DNA of 64,000 nt from Verrucomicrobiota bacterium (lineage in GTDB: Bacteria > Verrucomicrobiota > Verrucomicrobiia > Chthoniobacterales > Terrimicrobiaceae). Location: assembly GCA_018970255.1 (NCBI GenBank), contig JAGWWS010000007.1, forward strand, positions 18,037 to 82,036. Direction: 5' to 3'. Positions 27,449-37,869 of the stretch are shown piece after piece. The notes beneath the pieces were generated by a model, which was given only the letters and a program-made list of their open reading frames with translations, was not told where the DNA came from and searched no databases. Both the position numbers and the translations under genes were made by a program. Each line of letters starts with the position of its first letter. The stretch's first letter is position 1.

Positions 27449-29371
27449 ATGACCAAAAAACTTCCCGCCCTCCTCGCGCTTCTCCTCGCTTCTCTTCCAC
27501 TCCGAGCCCAATCACCCGCCCCCACGCCGGAGTTCAAAGACCTGCCCACCCCACCGCCGCTGCCGCAATTCACCCCCCTCCCGCTCCCATCGCCCCTCCC
27601 CGAGTTTACGCCACTTCCCTTCGAGAACCCCAACCTCCCGCCCGCACAGCCGCTTCCCACGCCCGGCGCCATGCCCACGCCGCTGCCCGATGGCACCATG
27701 CCACTGCCCATTCCCCCGATGCCGGCCGCGCCGCCGCTCCCGGACGCCTCGGCCATCCAAGGCGAAACAGCCCCACCTCTCCCGCCGCAGCAAGCCGAAC
27801 CCCTCGCCCCCGGCCCGCAAACGCCCGCCCTCCAGGAATCCGCCCGCCAGGCCACCACCCAAGAGATGGCCCGCACCGATTTCTACGCCGCGCTGAACGC
27901 CCTCATCGCGAAACAGCGCAACCCCGGTGTCCCCGACCTCACTATCGGCGACGCCCTCACCACCGCCCTCAAAAAAAACCCAGACATCCTCGTCGCCATC
28001 CAGGAACTCAACACCACCTCCGGCCGCTTCATCTCCGTCCGCTCCCAGATCATCCCCCAGGTCTCGCTGAAATCAAACTACGGCTACACCACCTCCGAAC
28101 TCCAAACTGTCGAGGACATCGGCGCCCAGGCCAACGACGAGAGCCTCGCCATCAATGTCGAATTCTCCCAGCTCATATACGACGGCGGCGCCGCCATCTC
28201 CGGCATCCGCGCCGCCATCTCCGACGAGGTCCAGTCCTACTACCGCCTCCGCGCCGTCATCGACAAGACCATCGCCGATGTGAAAATCAACTTCTTCGAA
28301 ATCGTCCTCAACCGCGCCCTCATCATCGCGAACCAGCAGTCCGTCGACCTCCTCACCGAGCAGCTCAAAGACCAGCAAAACCGCTACGAGGCCGGCACCG
28401 TCCCGCGCTTCAATGTCCTCCAGGCCGAAGTCGCCCTCGCCAACGCCAAGCCCCCGCTCATCCAGGCCGAGAACAACTACCGCGTCGCCATGTATCGCCT
28501 CGTCCGCCTCCTCGGCATGGACTACCCGCCCGGCTTCCCCTCCGAAGTCCCCTTCAACATCGTCGGCAAGCTCGACTACAAACCCCGCACCTTCGACGCC
28601 GACAACTCCATCCGCACCGCCGTCACCCGCAACCCCGAGCTCAAGGCCCAGCGCCAAACCATCCTCGGCGAAGCCGCCCGCGTGAACCGCGAGTTCGCCG
28701 GCTTCCTCCCCCAAATCAACGCCAAGGCCACCCAGACCAACCAAAGCGACATCCTCACCTCCAACCTCACCGACATGGTCCAAGGCTGGTTCTTCGGCGT
28801 CACCGGCTCCTGGGCCGTCTGGGACGGCCTCCTCACCTACGGCAACCTCAAAACCGCCAAGGCCCGCCTCGAACAATCCAAAATCAATTACGACAACGGC
28901 GTCCGCGAAGTCATCCTCGAAGTCCAGCGCGCCATCTCGAACCTCCTCGAGGCCAAGCAAACCGTCGAGAGCCAGGAAGCCAGCGTCGTCCAGGGCGTCG
29001 AGGCCCTCCGCCTCGCCCAGGAACGCCTCGACGCCGGCGCCGGCACCCAGCTCGATGTCCTCAACCAGCAAACCTCCCTCCTCCAATCCCAGACCTTCCT
29101 CCTCCAGGCCTACTACAGCTACATCCGCGGCCTCGCCGAATACGACCGCGCCCTCTCGATCGACACCGAATACCAGGACATCTTCGACGACCCGCTCACG
29201 AAGCCCCAAGCCAAGCGCTTCAACAAAATCAACAACCCCGACCGCCCGCAGCCCACCCTGCCCCGCATCTACCGCAAAAAAGACCCCCTCGTCCCCATCC
29301 TCGAAAACGCCCCCACCCCCTCCCCCACGCCCGCCCCGTCCAAGAAAAAAGCCCCCGCCAAAAAGCAGTAA
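27449..29371 (+). CDS. TolC-family outer-membrane efflux protein with proline-rich N-terminal extension
   Basis: 640 residues: signal peptide (1-20), then about 120 residues extremely rich in Pro, with units such as PLPQFTPLPLPSPLPEFTPLP. Two outer-membrane efflux (OEP) domains follow from about residue 165 (LTIGDALTTALKKNPDILVAI, QRQTILGEAARVNREFAGFLP, RLDAGAGTQLDVLNQQTSLLQ). The C-terminus is again Lys/Pro-rich. It forms the trimeric channel and periplasmic tunnel for efflux or type I secretion. The most obvious partners in the window are the RND adaptor and pump at 13927-18285, whose adaptor also has a proline-rich tail. TolC proteins normally lack the long N-terminal segment. Confidence 0.9.
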   Translation: MTKKLPALLALLLASLPLRAQSPAPTPEFKDLPTPPPLPQFTPLPLPSPLPEFTPLPFENPNLPPAQPLPTPGAMPTPLPDGTMPLPIPPMPAAPPLPDASAIQGETAPPLPPQQAEPLAPGPQTPALQESARQATTQEMARTDFYAALNALIAKQRNPGVPDLTIGDALTTALKKNPDILVAIQELNTTSGRFISVRSQIIPQVSLKSNYGYTTSELQTVEDIGAQANDESLAINVEFSQLIYDGGAAISGIRAAISDEVQSYYRLRAVIDKTIADVKINFFEIVLNRALIIANQQSVDLLTEQLKDQQNRYEAGTVPRFNVLQAEVALANAKPPLIQAENNYRVAMYRLVRLLGMDYPPGFPSEVPFNIVGKLDYKPRTFDADNSIRTAVTRNPELKAQRQTILGEAARVNREFAGFLPQINAKATQTNQSDILTSNLTDMVQGWFFGVTGSWAVWDGLLTYGNLKTAKARLEQSKINYDNGVREVILEVQRAISNLLEAKQTVESQEASVVQGVEALRLAQERLDAGAGTQLDVLNQQTSLLQSQTFLLQAYYSYIRGLAEYDRALSIDTEYQDIFDDPLTKPQAKRFNKINNPDRPQPTLPRIYRKKDPLVPILENAPTPSPTPAPSKKKAPAKKQ

Positions 29372-29583
29372 CCCGCCGCACGCCCCGGCGCGTCGGCGCC
29401 TTCCCAAACATGGAGGGACGACCTCCGTGTCGTCCCAAACACGCGGCGCAGCCGCCCCCATCCCTCGAAAACCTCCGCGCCCCCGCGCCCCTGCGGGCAA
29501 TCTCCCCTTCTGCCTTCTTTGACGGAATCGTCACAAACCCCCGCTTGCCGTGCCGTGCGACCTTTGGAATGCCTCACGGGCCC
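29372..29583. repeat. Intergenic region with constant-loop hairpin repeat (29415-29436)
   Basis: No gene is supported in this gap. Positions 29415-29436 form a perfect 8-bp stem, GGGACGAC and GTCGTCCC, around the loop CTCCGT. The loop resembles the CTCCGG loop of the hairpins at 37809, 38466 and 44824, so it is probably a fourth member of the same dispersed family. Confidence 0.6.
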
Positions 29584-31083
29584 ATGGAATTCCTTGCCGC
29601 CGCCTACACGGACCCGACTTTCCTAACCTACTTCTTCCTCGCCCTCGCCGTGGCCATGGCGCTGGGGTTCGAATTCGTCAACGGGTTCCACGACACCGCC
29701 AATGCCGTGGCCACCGTGATCTACACGAACACGCTCAAGCCCACGCCGGCCGTGGTCTGGTCCGGCATGTGGAATTTCATCGGCGTGATGGTGTCTTCAG
29801 GCGCCGTGGCGTTCGGCATTGTGGCGCTCCTGCCGGTGGAGCTGGTCCTGAATGTCGGCTCGGCCGCGGGGTTCGCGATGGTGTTTTCGCTGCTGGTCTC
29901 GGCCATCGTTTGGAACCTCGGGACCTGGTGGCTCGGGCTGCCGGCCTCGAGTTCCCACACGCTCATCGGCTCGATCATCGGCGTGGGCGTGGCCAATGCG
30001 CTCATGGCGCCCGCGCACTCGGTGACGGACGGCGTGAATTGGGCGAAGGCGCAGGATGTGGGCCTGGCCCTGCTGGTCTCGCCGGTCGTGGGTTTCTGCG
30101 CGGCCGCGCTCCTGCTCATCGCGATGCGGATCGCCATCAAAAACCCGAAACTTTTCGAGGCCCCGGAGAAGGGCAAGGCGCCGCCCCTGTGGATCCGCGG
30201 CATCCTCATGCTCACCTGCACGGGCGTGAGCTTCGCCCACGGGTCGAACGACGGCCAGAAAGGCATGGGCCTGATCGTGCTCATCCTTGTCGGGATCCTG
30301 CCGGGCACCTATGCGCTGAACATGGGCGCGGACCGCGGTGCGGTGGCGGGCCTCGCCAAGGAATCGGCCGAAATGTCGGCAGTGTTCCAATCCGGCGCGG
30401 GCGGAATCGAACTCTCGGGCAAGGACGCCAACAACACGCTGGCGGAATTCATCAAGCCGCAGGGCAAACCCTCGCCGGCCGTATTTGCGGCTCTGGCGGG
30501 CATGTGCCGCGAGGTCTCGGCACGGCTCGCTTCGGCCGAGGGCTTCGGCAGCCTGCCCCCGGCGGAACGCGGCGACTTGCGCACGGACCTCTATCTCATC
30601 TCGAAATCCGTGGCGAAACTCGACAAGGCCGGCAAATTGGACATCGCCCCGGGCGTGCTGGAAAAGGAGCGCGCGCTGGCAAAGCACGCCGATGCCGTGA
30701 CGAATTACATCCCGGATTGGGTGAAAATCTCGGTGGCACTGGCCCTGGGCCTCGGCACCATGGTCGGCTACAAGCGGATCGTCAAAACGGTGGGCGAGAA
30801 AATCGGCAAGAGCCACCTCACCTACGCGCAAGGCGCCTCCGCCGAGGCCGTCGCCATGGGCACCATCATGCTGGGCGACCACTTCGGCCTGCCCATCAGC
30901 ACCACGCATGTCCTCTCCTCGGGCGTCGCGGGCACCATGGCCGCCAACGGCTCGGGCGTCCAAATGGAAACCGTGCGCAACATCATCCTCGCCTGGGTCC
31001 TCACGCTCCCGGTCTGCATTTTCCTCGGCGCCCTCCTCTTCGCCGGCGCGCTGAACGCCATCGCCCTCCTCGGGATCCGTTAA
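29584..31083 (+). CDS. Inorganic phosphate transporter, PiT family
   Basis: A 499-residue membrane protein with the two inverted PHO4 signatures of PiT carriers: GFEFVNGFHDTANAVATVIYT near residues 27-47 and GVSFAHGSNDGQKGMGLI near 215-232. About 10 membrane helices flank a long cytoplasmic region (about 245-385). PiT proteins take up phosphate, often as metal-phosphate, driven by protons or sodium. ATG 29584 gives a start just before the first hydrophobic segment; ATG 29569 adds five residues. No PhoU-like regulator gene is adjacent. Confidence 0.93.
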   Translation: MEFLAAAYTDPTFLTYFFLALAVAMALGFEFVNGFHDTANAVATVIYTNTLKPTPAVVWSGMWNFIGVMVSSGAVAFGIVALLPVELVLNVGSAAGFAMVFSLLVSAIVWNLGTWWLGLPASSSHTLIGSIIGVGVANALMAPAHSVTDGVNWAKAQDVGLALLVSPVVGFCAAALLLIAMRIAIKNPKLFEAPEKGKAPPLWIRGILMLTCTGVSFAHGSNDGQKGMGLIVLILVGILPGTYALNMGADRGAVAGLAKESAEMSAVFQSGAGGIELSGKDANNTLAEFIKPQGKPSPAVFAALAGMCREVSARLASAEGFGSLPPAERGDLRTDLYLISKSVAKLDKAGKLDIAPGVLEKERALAKHADAVTNYIPDWVKISVALALGLGTMVGYKRIVKTVGEKIGKSHLTYAQGASAEAVAMGTIMLGDHFGLPISTTHVLSSGVAGTMAANGSGVQMETVRNIILAWVLTLPVCIFLGALLFAGALNAIALLGIR

Positions 31084-31168
31084 TCATTCGAGCACTTGCT
31101 ATGAGCGACCACAGCCTCGGCGTCATTTGAAATTCCGCAGAGCGGCTTAACCGGATAGAGAAAAGTCC

Positions 31169-31840
31169 GTGTCGCCCAACCAAGAACCAATCCCCAATTC
31201 GGAGTCATTTCCCGTTCTTTCAGCGATCTCCGGCATCGAGCACACCTTCCTGCTCCAGGTGCCAGATCTAGATGTAAAAACAGACCGCGAGACGGCGATG
31301 TCACGCCTTGCCTCAATCCAACGCGAAACACTCGACACTCTCGGCTTCGTAGGAATTCCCCTCGCCCGCGCCGAGCAAATCCACTCGAACCAAGTTGCAA
31401 GAGTCACCGGCTTCTCCGAAATCCCCGCACCAGGCGCGGATGCCCTCGTGACAACCGAACGCGGCATCGCCCTCGGAATTCATGTGGCCGATTGCGCCGC
31501 GATCTATTTTGTGGACCGCCAACTCCGCGGTATCGCCCTTGCCCACTCCGGACGCAAAGGCACGGAACTCGACATCGCCACCCGCACCCTCAAGGCCCTT
31601 CTCGCTGCCACCGGCGCGAAACCCGCCGAAATCATCGCACAAATCTCCCCCTGCATCCGCCCGCCGCACTACGAAGTCGACTTCGCCGCCGAAATCCGAT
31701 CCCAACTCGCCCGCGCCGGCCTCAAGGAAATCCACGACTGCCAGACCTGCACATTTTCAAACCCCGAAAAATACTACTCCTACCGCCGGGAAAATGGCCG
31801 CACCGGCCGCCTCCTCGCTGCAATAGCTTTCAAACCATAA
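31169..31840 (+). CDS. PgeF/YfiH-family (laccase-domain) protein
   Basis: 223 residues from GTG 31169. The family pattern is visible: AEQIHSNQVARV (His), GIHVADCAAIYFVD (Cys) and GIALAHSGRKGTELDIATRTL (His), which form the metal/nucleoside site, plus the conserved AQISPCIRPPHYEVD. Members act as a peptidoglycan-editing factor and purine-nucleoside phosphorylase-like enzyme. The usual AHAGWRG is AHSGRKG here. It has no clear operon partner; the pit gene ends 85 bases upstream. Confidence 0.82.
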   Translation: MSPNQEPIPNSESFPVLSAISGIEHTFLLQVPDLDVKTDRETAMSRLASIQRETLDTLGFVGIPLARAEQIHSNQVARVTGFSEIPAPGADALVTTERGIALGIHVADCAAIYFVDRQLRGIALAHSGRKGTELDIATRTLKALLAATGAKPAEIIAQISPCIRPPHYEVDFAAEIRSQLARAGLKEIHDCQTCTFSNPEKYYSYRRENGRTGRLLAAIAFKP

Positions 31841-31848
31841 GAGGGTTC

Positions 31849-32007
31849 TCAGTCTCTGTCTTCTGCCGCATCCGGCGTTTCAAACTCGAATCCGTGCACT
31901 TTGTCCGTCTCCTCGGGCGTGGTCAGCACTTTCCAAAGGCACCACACGAAAGCCACCGTCACTGTGCTCACCGAAACCAACATCACGATCCAACCGCCCG
32001 CGGTCAT
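31849..32007 (-). CDS. MetS-type small subunit of the NSS transporter
   Basis: A 52-residue protein, MTAGGWIVMLVSVSTVTVAF and on, with one membrane helix followed by FVWCLWKVLTTPEE and an acidic tail. This is the pattern of MetS-like small subunits encoded directly after bacterial NSS symporters such as MetP. The ATG at 32005-32007 overlaps the symporter stop (ATGA), so the two are translationally coupled. The identification rests on size, topology, sequence style and position. Confidence 0.75.
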   Translation of the reverse strand: MTAGGWIVMLVSVSTVTVAFVWCLWKVLTTPEETDKVHGFEFETPDAAEDRD

Positions 32008-33719
32008 TGCTCCTCCTCTCCGCTCGGCAAGCCCCTGTAGGCCTTGGCCTGCGAGACCAAAAGCACAACAAACGCCCCGAACAAAAGCACCACTCCCACA
32101 GCCATCCAAGCAACCGGGTCCGGCTGGATGAAAAGATCCTTCACATAAGAACTGAACTCCGACTCCCCGCCGCCGAAACTCACGCCAAAAACATTCACGA
32201 GCACCCAAAGCACGAAAATGGTGATGAGGAAAAGCGGCGTCGCAACTTTCATCACCGGCACAAAAATCCGTGGGATTTTGATCGCAGCCCCCACCTCCGC
32301 CTGCGCGATTCCTTTCCGCACGCCGTAGCCCCAGGAGAAAACGAGAATCTGCGAGGTCGCCAAAACAAAGATCAAAAATGTCCCCACCCAGAAATCCAGC
32401 GTGTCGAGCGCCTTCAGATCCTTGCTGAAATACACAACAAAAGCCGACCCCGCAGCGGTGATCGCGCCAAGGATTGCCACAGATTGCCGCCGCCCGATGT
32501 TAAGCACCTCCTCAAGAAACGCGATTCCCGGCTGAAGCATCGAAATCGAACTGGTGATTGCTGCCAAAAACAGCAGGAAGAAAAACGCAAATCCGAACGC
32601 CGCTCCGAATGGCATTTTTTCAAACACCAGCGGCAGCACATTGAAACCCAGCGCGAAGGTCCCCATCCCCGCCACCCCTGCGAGCCCGAGAAAAGCAAAC
32701 GCCGCCGGCAGTGTGATCAATCCCCCCAAGCCGACCTCGAAAAACTCATTCGCACTCGTCGCCGAGAACCCGCTCAAAACGACATCCTCCTTTTTCGAAA
32801 GGTAACTCGCGTAGGTCAGGATCACCCCGAAGCCCACGCTCAGGGAAAAGAAAATCTGCCCCGCCGCCGCCAGCCAAAGTTGCGGCTTCTTGAGTTGTTC
32901 GACCACCCCGATGGTCCGCACCCTCAAATCGCCCTGACCCTCCACCTCTCGCCGCGCAGACTCGACCGCCGCTTGACCGAGCAACTCCTTCTCCTGAATC
33001 CAGCGCCCACTCTCCAGCTTTTCAACCACCACTTTCTGGGGGTTCCACATGAACCCAAGGCCATTTAAAACATTATTATCCGGCGCCTCTGCCAACGGCG
33101 CTCCGAGCGTCAAAACCCGCACCAGCACCACCAGCGCGAGCACGAGCAAGGCCGGCATCGCCCACTTGCAAAACCACTCGATGCCCTTCGAAATCCCCCG
33201 GTAGATCAGAAAAAAATTCAGGACAAACACCACGAGTAAAAACGCACCCACTTGCGAGGGACCGAATCCAATCGCACTCCCATCAGCCTCCAATCCGATG
33301 AACCTCGCGAAGAATCCCTTCGCCCCCTCCACCGAATCGAACGCGATCCCGCCGGTCAAAAAATTCACCGCGTATCCGAGGCACCAAGCTTCGATCACCA
33401 CATAATACATGTAGATCACCACCGGCACGATCACCCCCATCACCCCGAGGTATTTCCCCCAAGGCCGCCGCACGAAGTGATGGAACACTCCCGGCGCCGA
33501 ATGGAAGCCATTGCGCCCGGCCATCCGCCCCATCGTCCATTCCGCCCAGCAAATCGGCAGACCGATGATCAGCAGCGCGATGAAATAGGCGATCATGAAC
33601 GCCCCTCCCCCGTATTGCGCCGCCTGCCCCGGGAACCTCAAAAAATTCCCCAGCCCGACCGCGCTCCCGGCCACGGCCATAATCACCCCCAAGCGCGAAG
33701 ACCAACGCTCAACTGCCAT
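32004..33719 (-). CDS. Sodium-dependent transporter, NSS (SLC6) family
   Basis: A 571-residue LeuT-fold symporter with about 12 helices. TM1 carries the family signature AVGLGNFLRFPGQAAQYGGGAFMIAYF, including the unwound Na+/substrate site. TM2 has GLPICWAEWTMGR, and the TM6 region has SVGFGVILTYASYLSKKED. Substrates of bacterial members are amino acids; the MetS-like small subunit encoded downstream suggests a MetP-type methionine/alanine transporter, although substrate assignment is only by analogy. A large soluble loop around 215-285 is longer than in LeuT. Confidence 0.92.
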   Translation of the reverse strand: MAVERWSSRLGVIMAVAGSAVGLGNFLRFPGQAAQYGGGAFMIAYFIALLIIGLPICWAEWTMGRMAGRNGFHSAPGVFHHFVRRPWGKYLGVMGVIVPVVIYMYYVVIEAWCLGYAVNFLTGGIAFDSVEGAKGFFARFIGLEADGSAIGFGPSQVGAFLLVVFVLNFFLIYRGISKGIEWFCKWAMPALLVLALVVLVRVLTLGAPLAEAPDNNVLNGLGFMWNPQKVVVEKLESGRWIQEKELLGQAAVESARREVEGQGDLRVRTIGVVEQLKKPQLWLAAAGQIFFSLSVGFGVILTYASYLSKKEDVVLSGFSATSANEFFEVGLGGLITLPAAFAFLGLAGVAGMGTFALGFNVLPLVFEKMPFGAAFGFAFFFLLFLAAITSSISMLQPGIAFLEEVLNIGRRQSVAILGAITAAGSAFVVYFSKDLKALDTLDFWVGTFLIFVLATSQILVFSWGYGVRKGIAQAEVGAAIKIPRIFVPVMKVATPLFLITIFVLWVLVNVFGVSFGGGESEFSSYVKDLFIQPDPVAWMAVGVVLLFGAFVVLLVSQAKAYRGLPSGEEEQ

Positions 33720-33784
33720 ACTCGAAACCTAGGCGTCAGCTCGCGGTGCGATCAATCTCCGAAAAAAAGCGATCCGAACCGGCC

Positions 33785-34474
33785 TTAAGTCGGAATGCCA
33801 GGCACCGTCAAAGAGCCGCCATTGTCCCGTGCCGAGAGACCGAGAATGAAAGGCCCCGCCTTTTTCACCCATTCGCCGGGCTCCGGATAATCGCCGGCGG
33901 ATTCGCCGAAACACGCCGCGAGCATATCGGTGTGAATGATCCCGGGATTCAACGCCACCGCCGCAAGGCCGGCAGGAAGTTCTTGTGCGAGTGCCGACGT
34001 CAAACCCTCCACCGCAAACTTCGTCGCACAGTAGATCGCCACCTCCGGCGAAGTCGACCTCCCCCACCCCGAGCTAAAATTCACCACCACGCCACGACCA
34101 TTCCGGATCATGGCGGGCAGGAAATGCCGGATCGTGTTGACCGTCCCTTTGATATTCACATCGATGACTGGATCGACCTCCTTGGCCGGCAATTCCCAGA
34201 GCGGCGAGTTCACCGCAATCAACGCCGCGTTATTGATGAGAAAATCCGGCGTTCCCGATTTCAAAACCCCATCCGCCCATTTCTCCACTGCACTGTCATC
34301 CGCCACATCCACAGCATGAAACGAATGCGGTGAGCCAAAGTTTCTCCTTAACACCTCGCAGTTCGCGGCTCTCCGGCCACAACCGTGGACAACGTGTCCA
34401 CCGGTAACGAAAAAACGCGCCATTGCGAGGCCTAGTCCCCTCGTGGCACCGGTGATGACAAAAACCTTTTTCAT
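33785..34474 (-). CDS. Short-chain dehydrogenase/reductase (SDR)
   Basis: A 229-residue classical SDR: cofactor motif TGATRGLG (8-15), LINNAAL, catalytic Ser in NFSSGWG, YCATK (Tyr-x-x-x-Lys) and the NPGIIHTDM loop. The Arg in GCGRRAANC after the second strand suggests NADPH preference. The substrate is unknown. Its start overlaps the yggS stop by 4 bases, so it is translated together with that gene. Confidence 0.9.
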   Translation of the reverse strand: MKKVFVITGATRGLGLAMARFFVTGGHVVHGCGRRAANCEVLRRNFGSPHSFHAVDVADDSAVEKWADGVLKSGTPDFLINNAALIAVNSPLWELPAKEVDPVIDVNIKGTVNTIRHFLPAMIRNGRGVVVNFSSGWGRSTSPEVAIYCATKFAVEGLTSALAQELPAGLAAVALNPGIIHTDMLAACFGESAGDYPEPGEWVKKAGPFILGLSARDNGGSLTVPGIPT

Positions 34475-35169
34475 TCACCACCTCCTCTTGCCCTCTCCCC
34501 GAAAACCGCCGCCCCCACCCGCACGATGGTCGCCCCTTCGGCGATGCCCTGCTCGAAATCCCCGCTCATGCCCATCGAGAGTTCGGGCAAAGCCGCCCCG
34601 GTCGCTCCAGCGAGCCGGTCCCGCAACTCCCTCAGCCCCGCAAAAACCGGCCGCGCCGACTCCGGATCCTCGCTGTAGGGCGCCATCGCCATCAACCCCT
34701 CCACCCGCAGGAACGGCATTTGCAACAACCCCTCCAGCACGCCCTCGACGCCCTCGGGCGCAAAACCGAATTTCGTCCCCTCACCGGAGACATTCACCTC
34801 GAGCAGCACGCGCGCCACCATGCCGAATTCCCCGGCCACGCGGTTCAGCGCCGCCGCCAACCCCTCGTTGTCCACGCCGTGGAACAGCGCAAAGCGCCCC
34901 ACCGCCTTGCGCACCTTGTTCGTCTGCAGGTGGCCGATGAAATGCCACTCCGGCCCATCGCCCGCTTCGGCGATTTTCGGAAGCGCCTCCTGCACCCGGC
35001 TCTCGCCGAATTCCCGCTGCCCGGCCGCCAGCGCCTCGCGCACGGCAGATGCCGGGTGCGTCTTGGAAACCGCCACCAACCGGACCCCGCCTACGTCCCG
35101 CCCGGCGCGCCCGGCCGCCACGGCGATCCTCTCCCGCACGCGCGCCAAATTTTCCGCCACAGATGCCAT
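34471..35169 (-). CDS. YggS-family pyridoxal phosphate homeostasis protein
   Basis: 232 residues from ATG 35169. It is a fold-type III PLP protein without known catalytic activity that helps control PLP levels. PLP-binding Lys36 is in [10 protein letters not shown]; other signatures are [25 protein letters not shown] and [23 protein letters not shown]. It starts 65 bases from the divergent clpB start. A long frame upstream of 35169 runs antisense through clpB and is not coding. Confidence 0.93.
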   Translation of the reverse strand: MASVAENLARVRERIAVAAGRAGRDVGGVRLVAVSKTHPASAVREALAAGQREFGESRVQEALPKIAEAGDGPEWHFIGHLQTNKVRKAVGRFALFHGVDNEGLAAALNRVAGEFGMVARVLLEVNVSGEGTKFGFAPEGVEGVLEGLLQMPFLRVEGLMAMAPYSEDPESARPVFAGLRELRDRLAGATGAALPELSMGMSGDFEQGIAEGATIVRVGAAVFGERARGGGE

Positions 35170-35233
35170 CTTGTCCCCACTATCCCCGCGCCGCCGCTTC
35201 GTGTATAGAAATTCCCGATTTCCCAACCACGCC

Positions 35234-37804
35234 ATGCGCCCCGAAAAATACACCATCAAGCTCCGCGAAGCCCTGAATTCCGCCATCGAATCCGCCACGG
35301 CCGGGGAAAACCCGGAGGTCGATTGCGAACACTTCCTCCTCGCCCTGCTCGGCCAAGCCGACGGCCTTGCGAAGCCGCTCCTGGAGAAGCTCGGCGTCGC
35401 CATCCCCGCCCTGCGCTCCCGCCTCTCGGATTCCATCGCGAAGCTCGCCAATGTCCGCGGCGGCGCCCAGCCGCAGCTCTCGGCCGAACTCCGCAAAACC
35501 CTCGATGGCGCCGAAGGCGAGATGGCCGTGCTGAAGGACGAGTTCACCAGCGTGGAGCATTTCCTCCTCTCGCTCCTCACCGGGAAATCCGCCGCCTCGA
35601 AAATGCTCCAGGATTCCGGGGTCACGAAGGACCGCCTGCTCAAAGCCCTTGCCGAACTGAGGGGCAACCAGCGCGTCACCGACCAGGACCCCGAGGGCAA
35701 ATACCAAACCCTCGAAAAATACGGCCGCGACCTTACCGCCGCCGCCCAAGCAGGGAAAATCGACCCCGTCATCGGCCGCGACCATGAAATCCGCCGCACC
35801 ATGCAGGTCCTCTCCCGCCGCTCGAAAAACAACCCCGTCCTCATCGGCGAGCCCGGCGTCGGCAAGACAGCCATTGTCGAGGGCCTCGCCCGCCGCATCG
35901 TCGCCGGCGATGTCCCCGAATCCCTCAAAAACAAAAAGCTCGTCGCGATGGACATCGGCGCCATGGTCGCCGGCGCGAAATTCCGCGGCGAGTTCGAGGA
36001 CCGCCTGAAAGCCTTCCTCAAGGAGGTCACCGCCAGCGAGGGCCGCGTCATCCTCTTCATCGACGAACTCCACACCATCGTCGGGGCCGGCGCCGCCGAA
36101 GGCTCCATGGACGCCTCGAACCTCCTCAAACCCCAGCTCGCCCGCGGCGAACTCCACACCATCGGCGCCACCACCCTCGACGAATACCGGAAATACATTG
36201 AAAAGGACGCCGCCCTCGAGCGCCGCTTCCAGCCCGTCATGGTCGGCGAGCCCAGCGTGGAAGACACCATCGCCATCCTCCGCGGCCTCAAGGAACGCTA
36301 CGAAGTCCACCACGGCGTCCGCATCCAGGATGCCGCGCTCATCGCAGCCGCCGTGCTCAGCCACCGCTACATCAGCGACCGCTTCCTGCCCGACAAGGCC
36401 GTCGACCTCATGGACGAGGCCGCCTCGCGCCTGAAAATGGAACTCGAGTCCGTCCCCACGGAAATCGACACGCTCGAGCGCAGCGTCATGCAGCTCGAAA
36501 TGGAACGCGCCGCCCTCAAAAAGGAAAAGGACGCCGCCAGCCGCGAACGCCTCGCCAAGCTCGAAAACGAACTCGCCGCCTCGAAGGAACACGCCGCCGC
36601 CCTCCGCGCCCAGTGGCTCAAGGAAAAGGAGGAGATCGGGAAATCCCAAAAGGTCGCCGAAAAAATCGAGCACCTCCGTTCCGAACTCGAGCAGGCCCAG
36701 CGCCGCGGCGACCTCCAGCGAGCCAGCGAAATCCAATACGGGCTCATCCCCGCCGCCGAAGCCGACCTCCGCAAGCTCGCCCCCGATTCCCAGGCCCAGG
36801 GCGGCCACGCCATCCTCCGCGAGGAGGTCACCGAGGAGGACATCGCGAAAGTCGTCGCCTCCTGGACCGGCATCCCCGTTTCCCGCCTGCAGGAAGGCGA
36901 GCGCGCGAAGCTCGTGAAAATGGAGGAGCGCCTCATGCAGCGCGTCGTCGGCCAGCAGCAGGCCATCAAGGCCGTCTCCAACGCCGTCCGCCGCGCCCGC
37001 GCCGGCCTCCAGGACGAAAACCGCCCCATCGGCTCCTTCCTCTTCCTCGGTCCCACCGGCGTCGGAAAAACCGAACTCTCAAAAGCCCTCGCCGAATTCC
37101 TGTTCGACGACGAAGGCGCGATCATCCGCCTCGACATGTCGGAATACATGGAAAAGCACACCGTCGCCCGTCTCATCGGCGCCCCCCCCGGCTATGTCGG
37201 CTACGAAGAAGGCGGCCAACTCAGCGAAGCCGTCCGGCGCAAGCCGTATTCCGTCGTCCTCTTCGACGAAGTGGAAAAAGCCCACCCCGATGTCTTCAAT
37301 GTCCTCCTGCAGGTCCTCGACGACGGCCGCATCACCGACGGCCAGGGCCGCACCGTGGATTTCAAAAACACCGTGCTCATCATGACTTCGAACATCGGCA
37401 GCCAATACATCATGGAGGACCTCACCGTCGAAGAACGCAACCGCCGCGTCCAAGAAGCCCTGCGCGGCCACTTCCGTCCCGAGTTCCTCAACCGCATCGA
37501 CGAAACCATCATCTTCGACCGCCTCGACGCATCGCAAATCACCAACATCGTCGATATCCAGCTCCAGCGACTCCTCGCCCGCCTGCAAAAGCAAAGCATC
37601 ACGCTCGCCCTCGACGGCAGCGCCAAGAAATTTCTGGCAAAGGAAGGCTACGACCCCGCCTACGGCGCCCGCCCGTTGAAACGCGTGATCCAGCGCGAAA
37701 TCCTCGACCCCCTCAGCCTGGAAATCCTCGACGGCCATTTCGCCGAAGGCGACCACATCACCGCCACGGAAAAAAACGGCCGCCTGGATTTCTCAAAAAA
37801 ATAA
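35234..37804 (+). CDS. clpB: ATP-dependent disaggregase ClpB
   Basis: 856 residues from ATG 35234. Order of domains: N-terminal Clp repeats (1-150), AAA-1 with Walker [10 protein letters not shown] and Walker [16 protein letters not shown], the ClpB-specific coiled-coil middle domain (about 400-525, [20 protein letters not shown]), AAA-2 with [35 protein letters not shown] and [13 protein letters not shown], and the C-terminal domain. It works with DnaK to rescue aggregated proteins. No ClpP-binding loop is expected. Directly after the stop lies one of the constant-loop hairpin repeats. Confidence 0.97.
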   Translation: MRPEKYTIKLREALNSAIESATAGENPEVDCEHFLLALLGQADGLAKPLLEKLGVAIPALRSRLSDSIAKLANVRGGAQPQLSAELRKTLDGAEGEMAVLKDEFTSVEHFLLSLLTGKSAASKMLQDSGVTKDRLLKALAELRGNQRVTDQDPEGKYQTLEKYGRDLTAAAQAGKIDPVIGRDHEIRRTMQVLSRRSKNNPVLIGEPGVGKTAIVEGLARRIVAGDVPESLKNKKLVAMDIGAMVAGAKFRGEFEDRLKAFLKEVTASEGRVILFIDELHTIVGAGAAEGSMDASNLLKPQLARGELHTIGATTLDEYRKYIEKDAALERRFQPVMVGEPSVEDTIAILRGLKERYEVHHGVRIQDAALIAAAVLSHRYISDRFLPDKAVDLMDEAASRLKMELESVPTEIDTLERSVMQLEMERAALKKEKDAASRERLAKLENELAASKEHAAALRAQWLKEKEEIGKSQKVAEKIEHLRSELEQAQRRGDLQRASEIQYGLIPAAEADLRKLAPDSQAQGGHAILREEVTEEDIAKVVASWTGIPVSRLQEGERAKLVKMEERLMQRVVGQQQAIKAVSNAVRRARAGLQDENRPIGSFLFLGPTGVGKTELSKALAEFLFDDEGAIIRLDMSEYMEKHTVARLIGAPPGYVGYEEGGQLSEAVRRKPYSVVLFDEVEKAHPDVFNVLLQVLDDGRITDGQGRTVDFKNTVLIMTSNIGSQYIMEDLTVEERNRRVQEALRGHFRPEFLNRIDETIIFDRLDASQITNIVDIQLQRLLARLQKQSITLALDGSAKKFLAKEGYDPAYGARPLKRVIQREILDPLSLEILDGHFAEGDHITATEKNGRLDFSKK

Positions 37805-37808
37805 CACT

Positions 37809-37839
37809 CGGTAGGGCGCGGCCTCCGGACGCGCCGGCG
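37809..37839. repeat. Post-stop hairpin repeat, copy 1
   Basis: The repeat begins CGGTAGGGCGCGGCCTCCGG four bases after the clpB stop. Stem GGCGCG/CGCGCC encloses the CCTCCGGA core. It shares the GGTAG lead and CTCC loop with copies at 38466 and 44824, each touching or immediately following a stop codon. It may act as an mRNA 3' structure or be a REP-like mobile unit. Confidence 0.75.
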
Positions 37840-37869
37840 CGGCTCCCGCAAACACAAAGCCCCAGCAAA

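Noticed and set aside
28073..29500. Antisense frame to the TolC-like gene
   Set aside because: It is almost only Gly, Val, Glu, Asp and Leu, the mirror of the TolC codon usage.
35171..35209. A sigma70-type promoter for clpB (TTGTCC and TATAGA)
   Set aside because: The spacing between the boxes is about 27 bases, far from the usual 17, so the match is not convincing.
34474..36291. A 5' extension of the yggS frame through clpB
   Set aside because: YggS homology begins exactly at ATG 35169; the extension is antisense to clpB.
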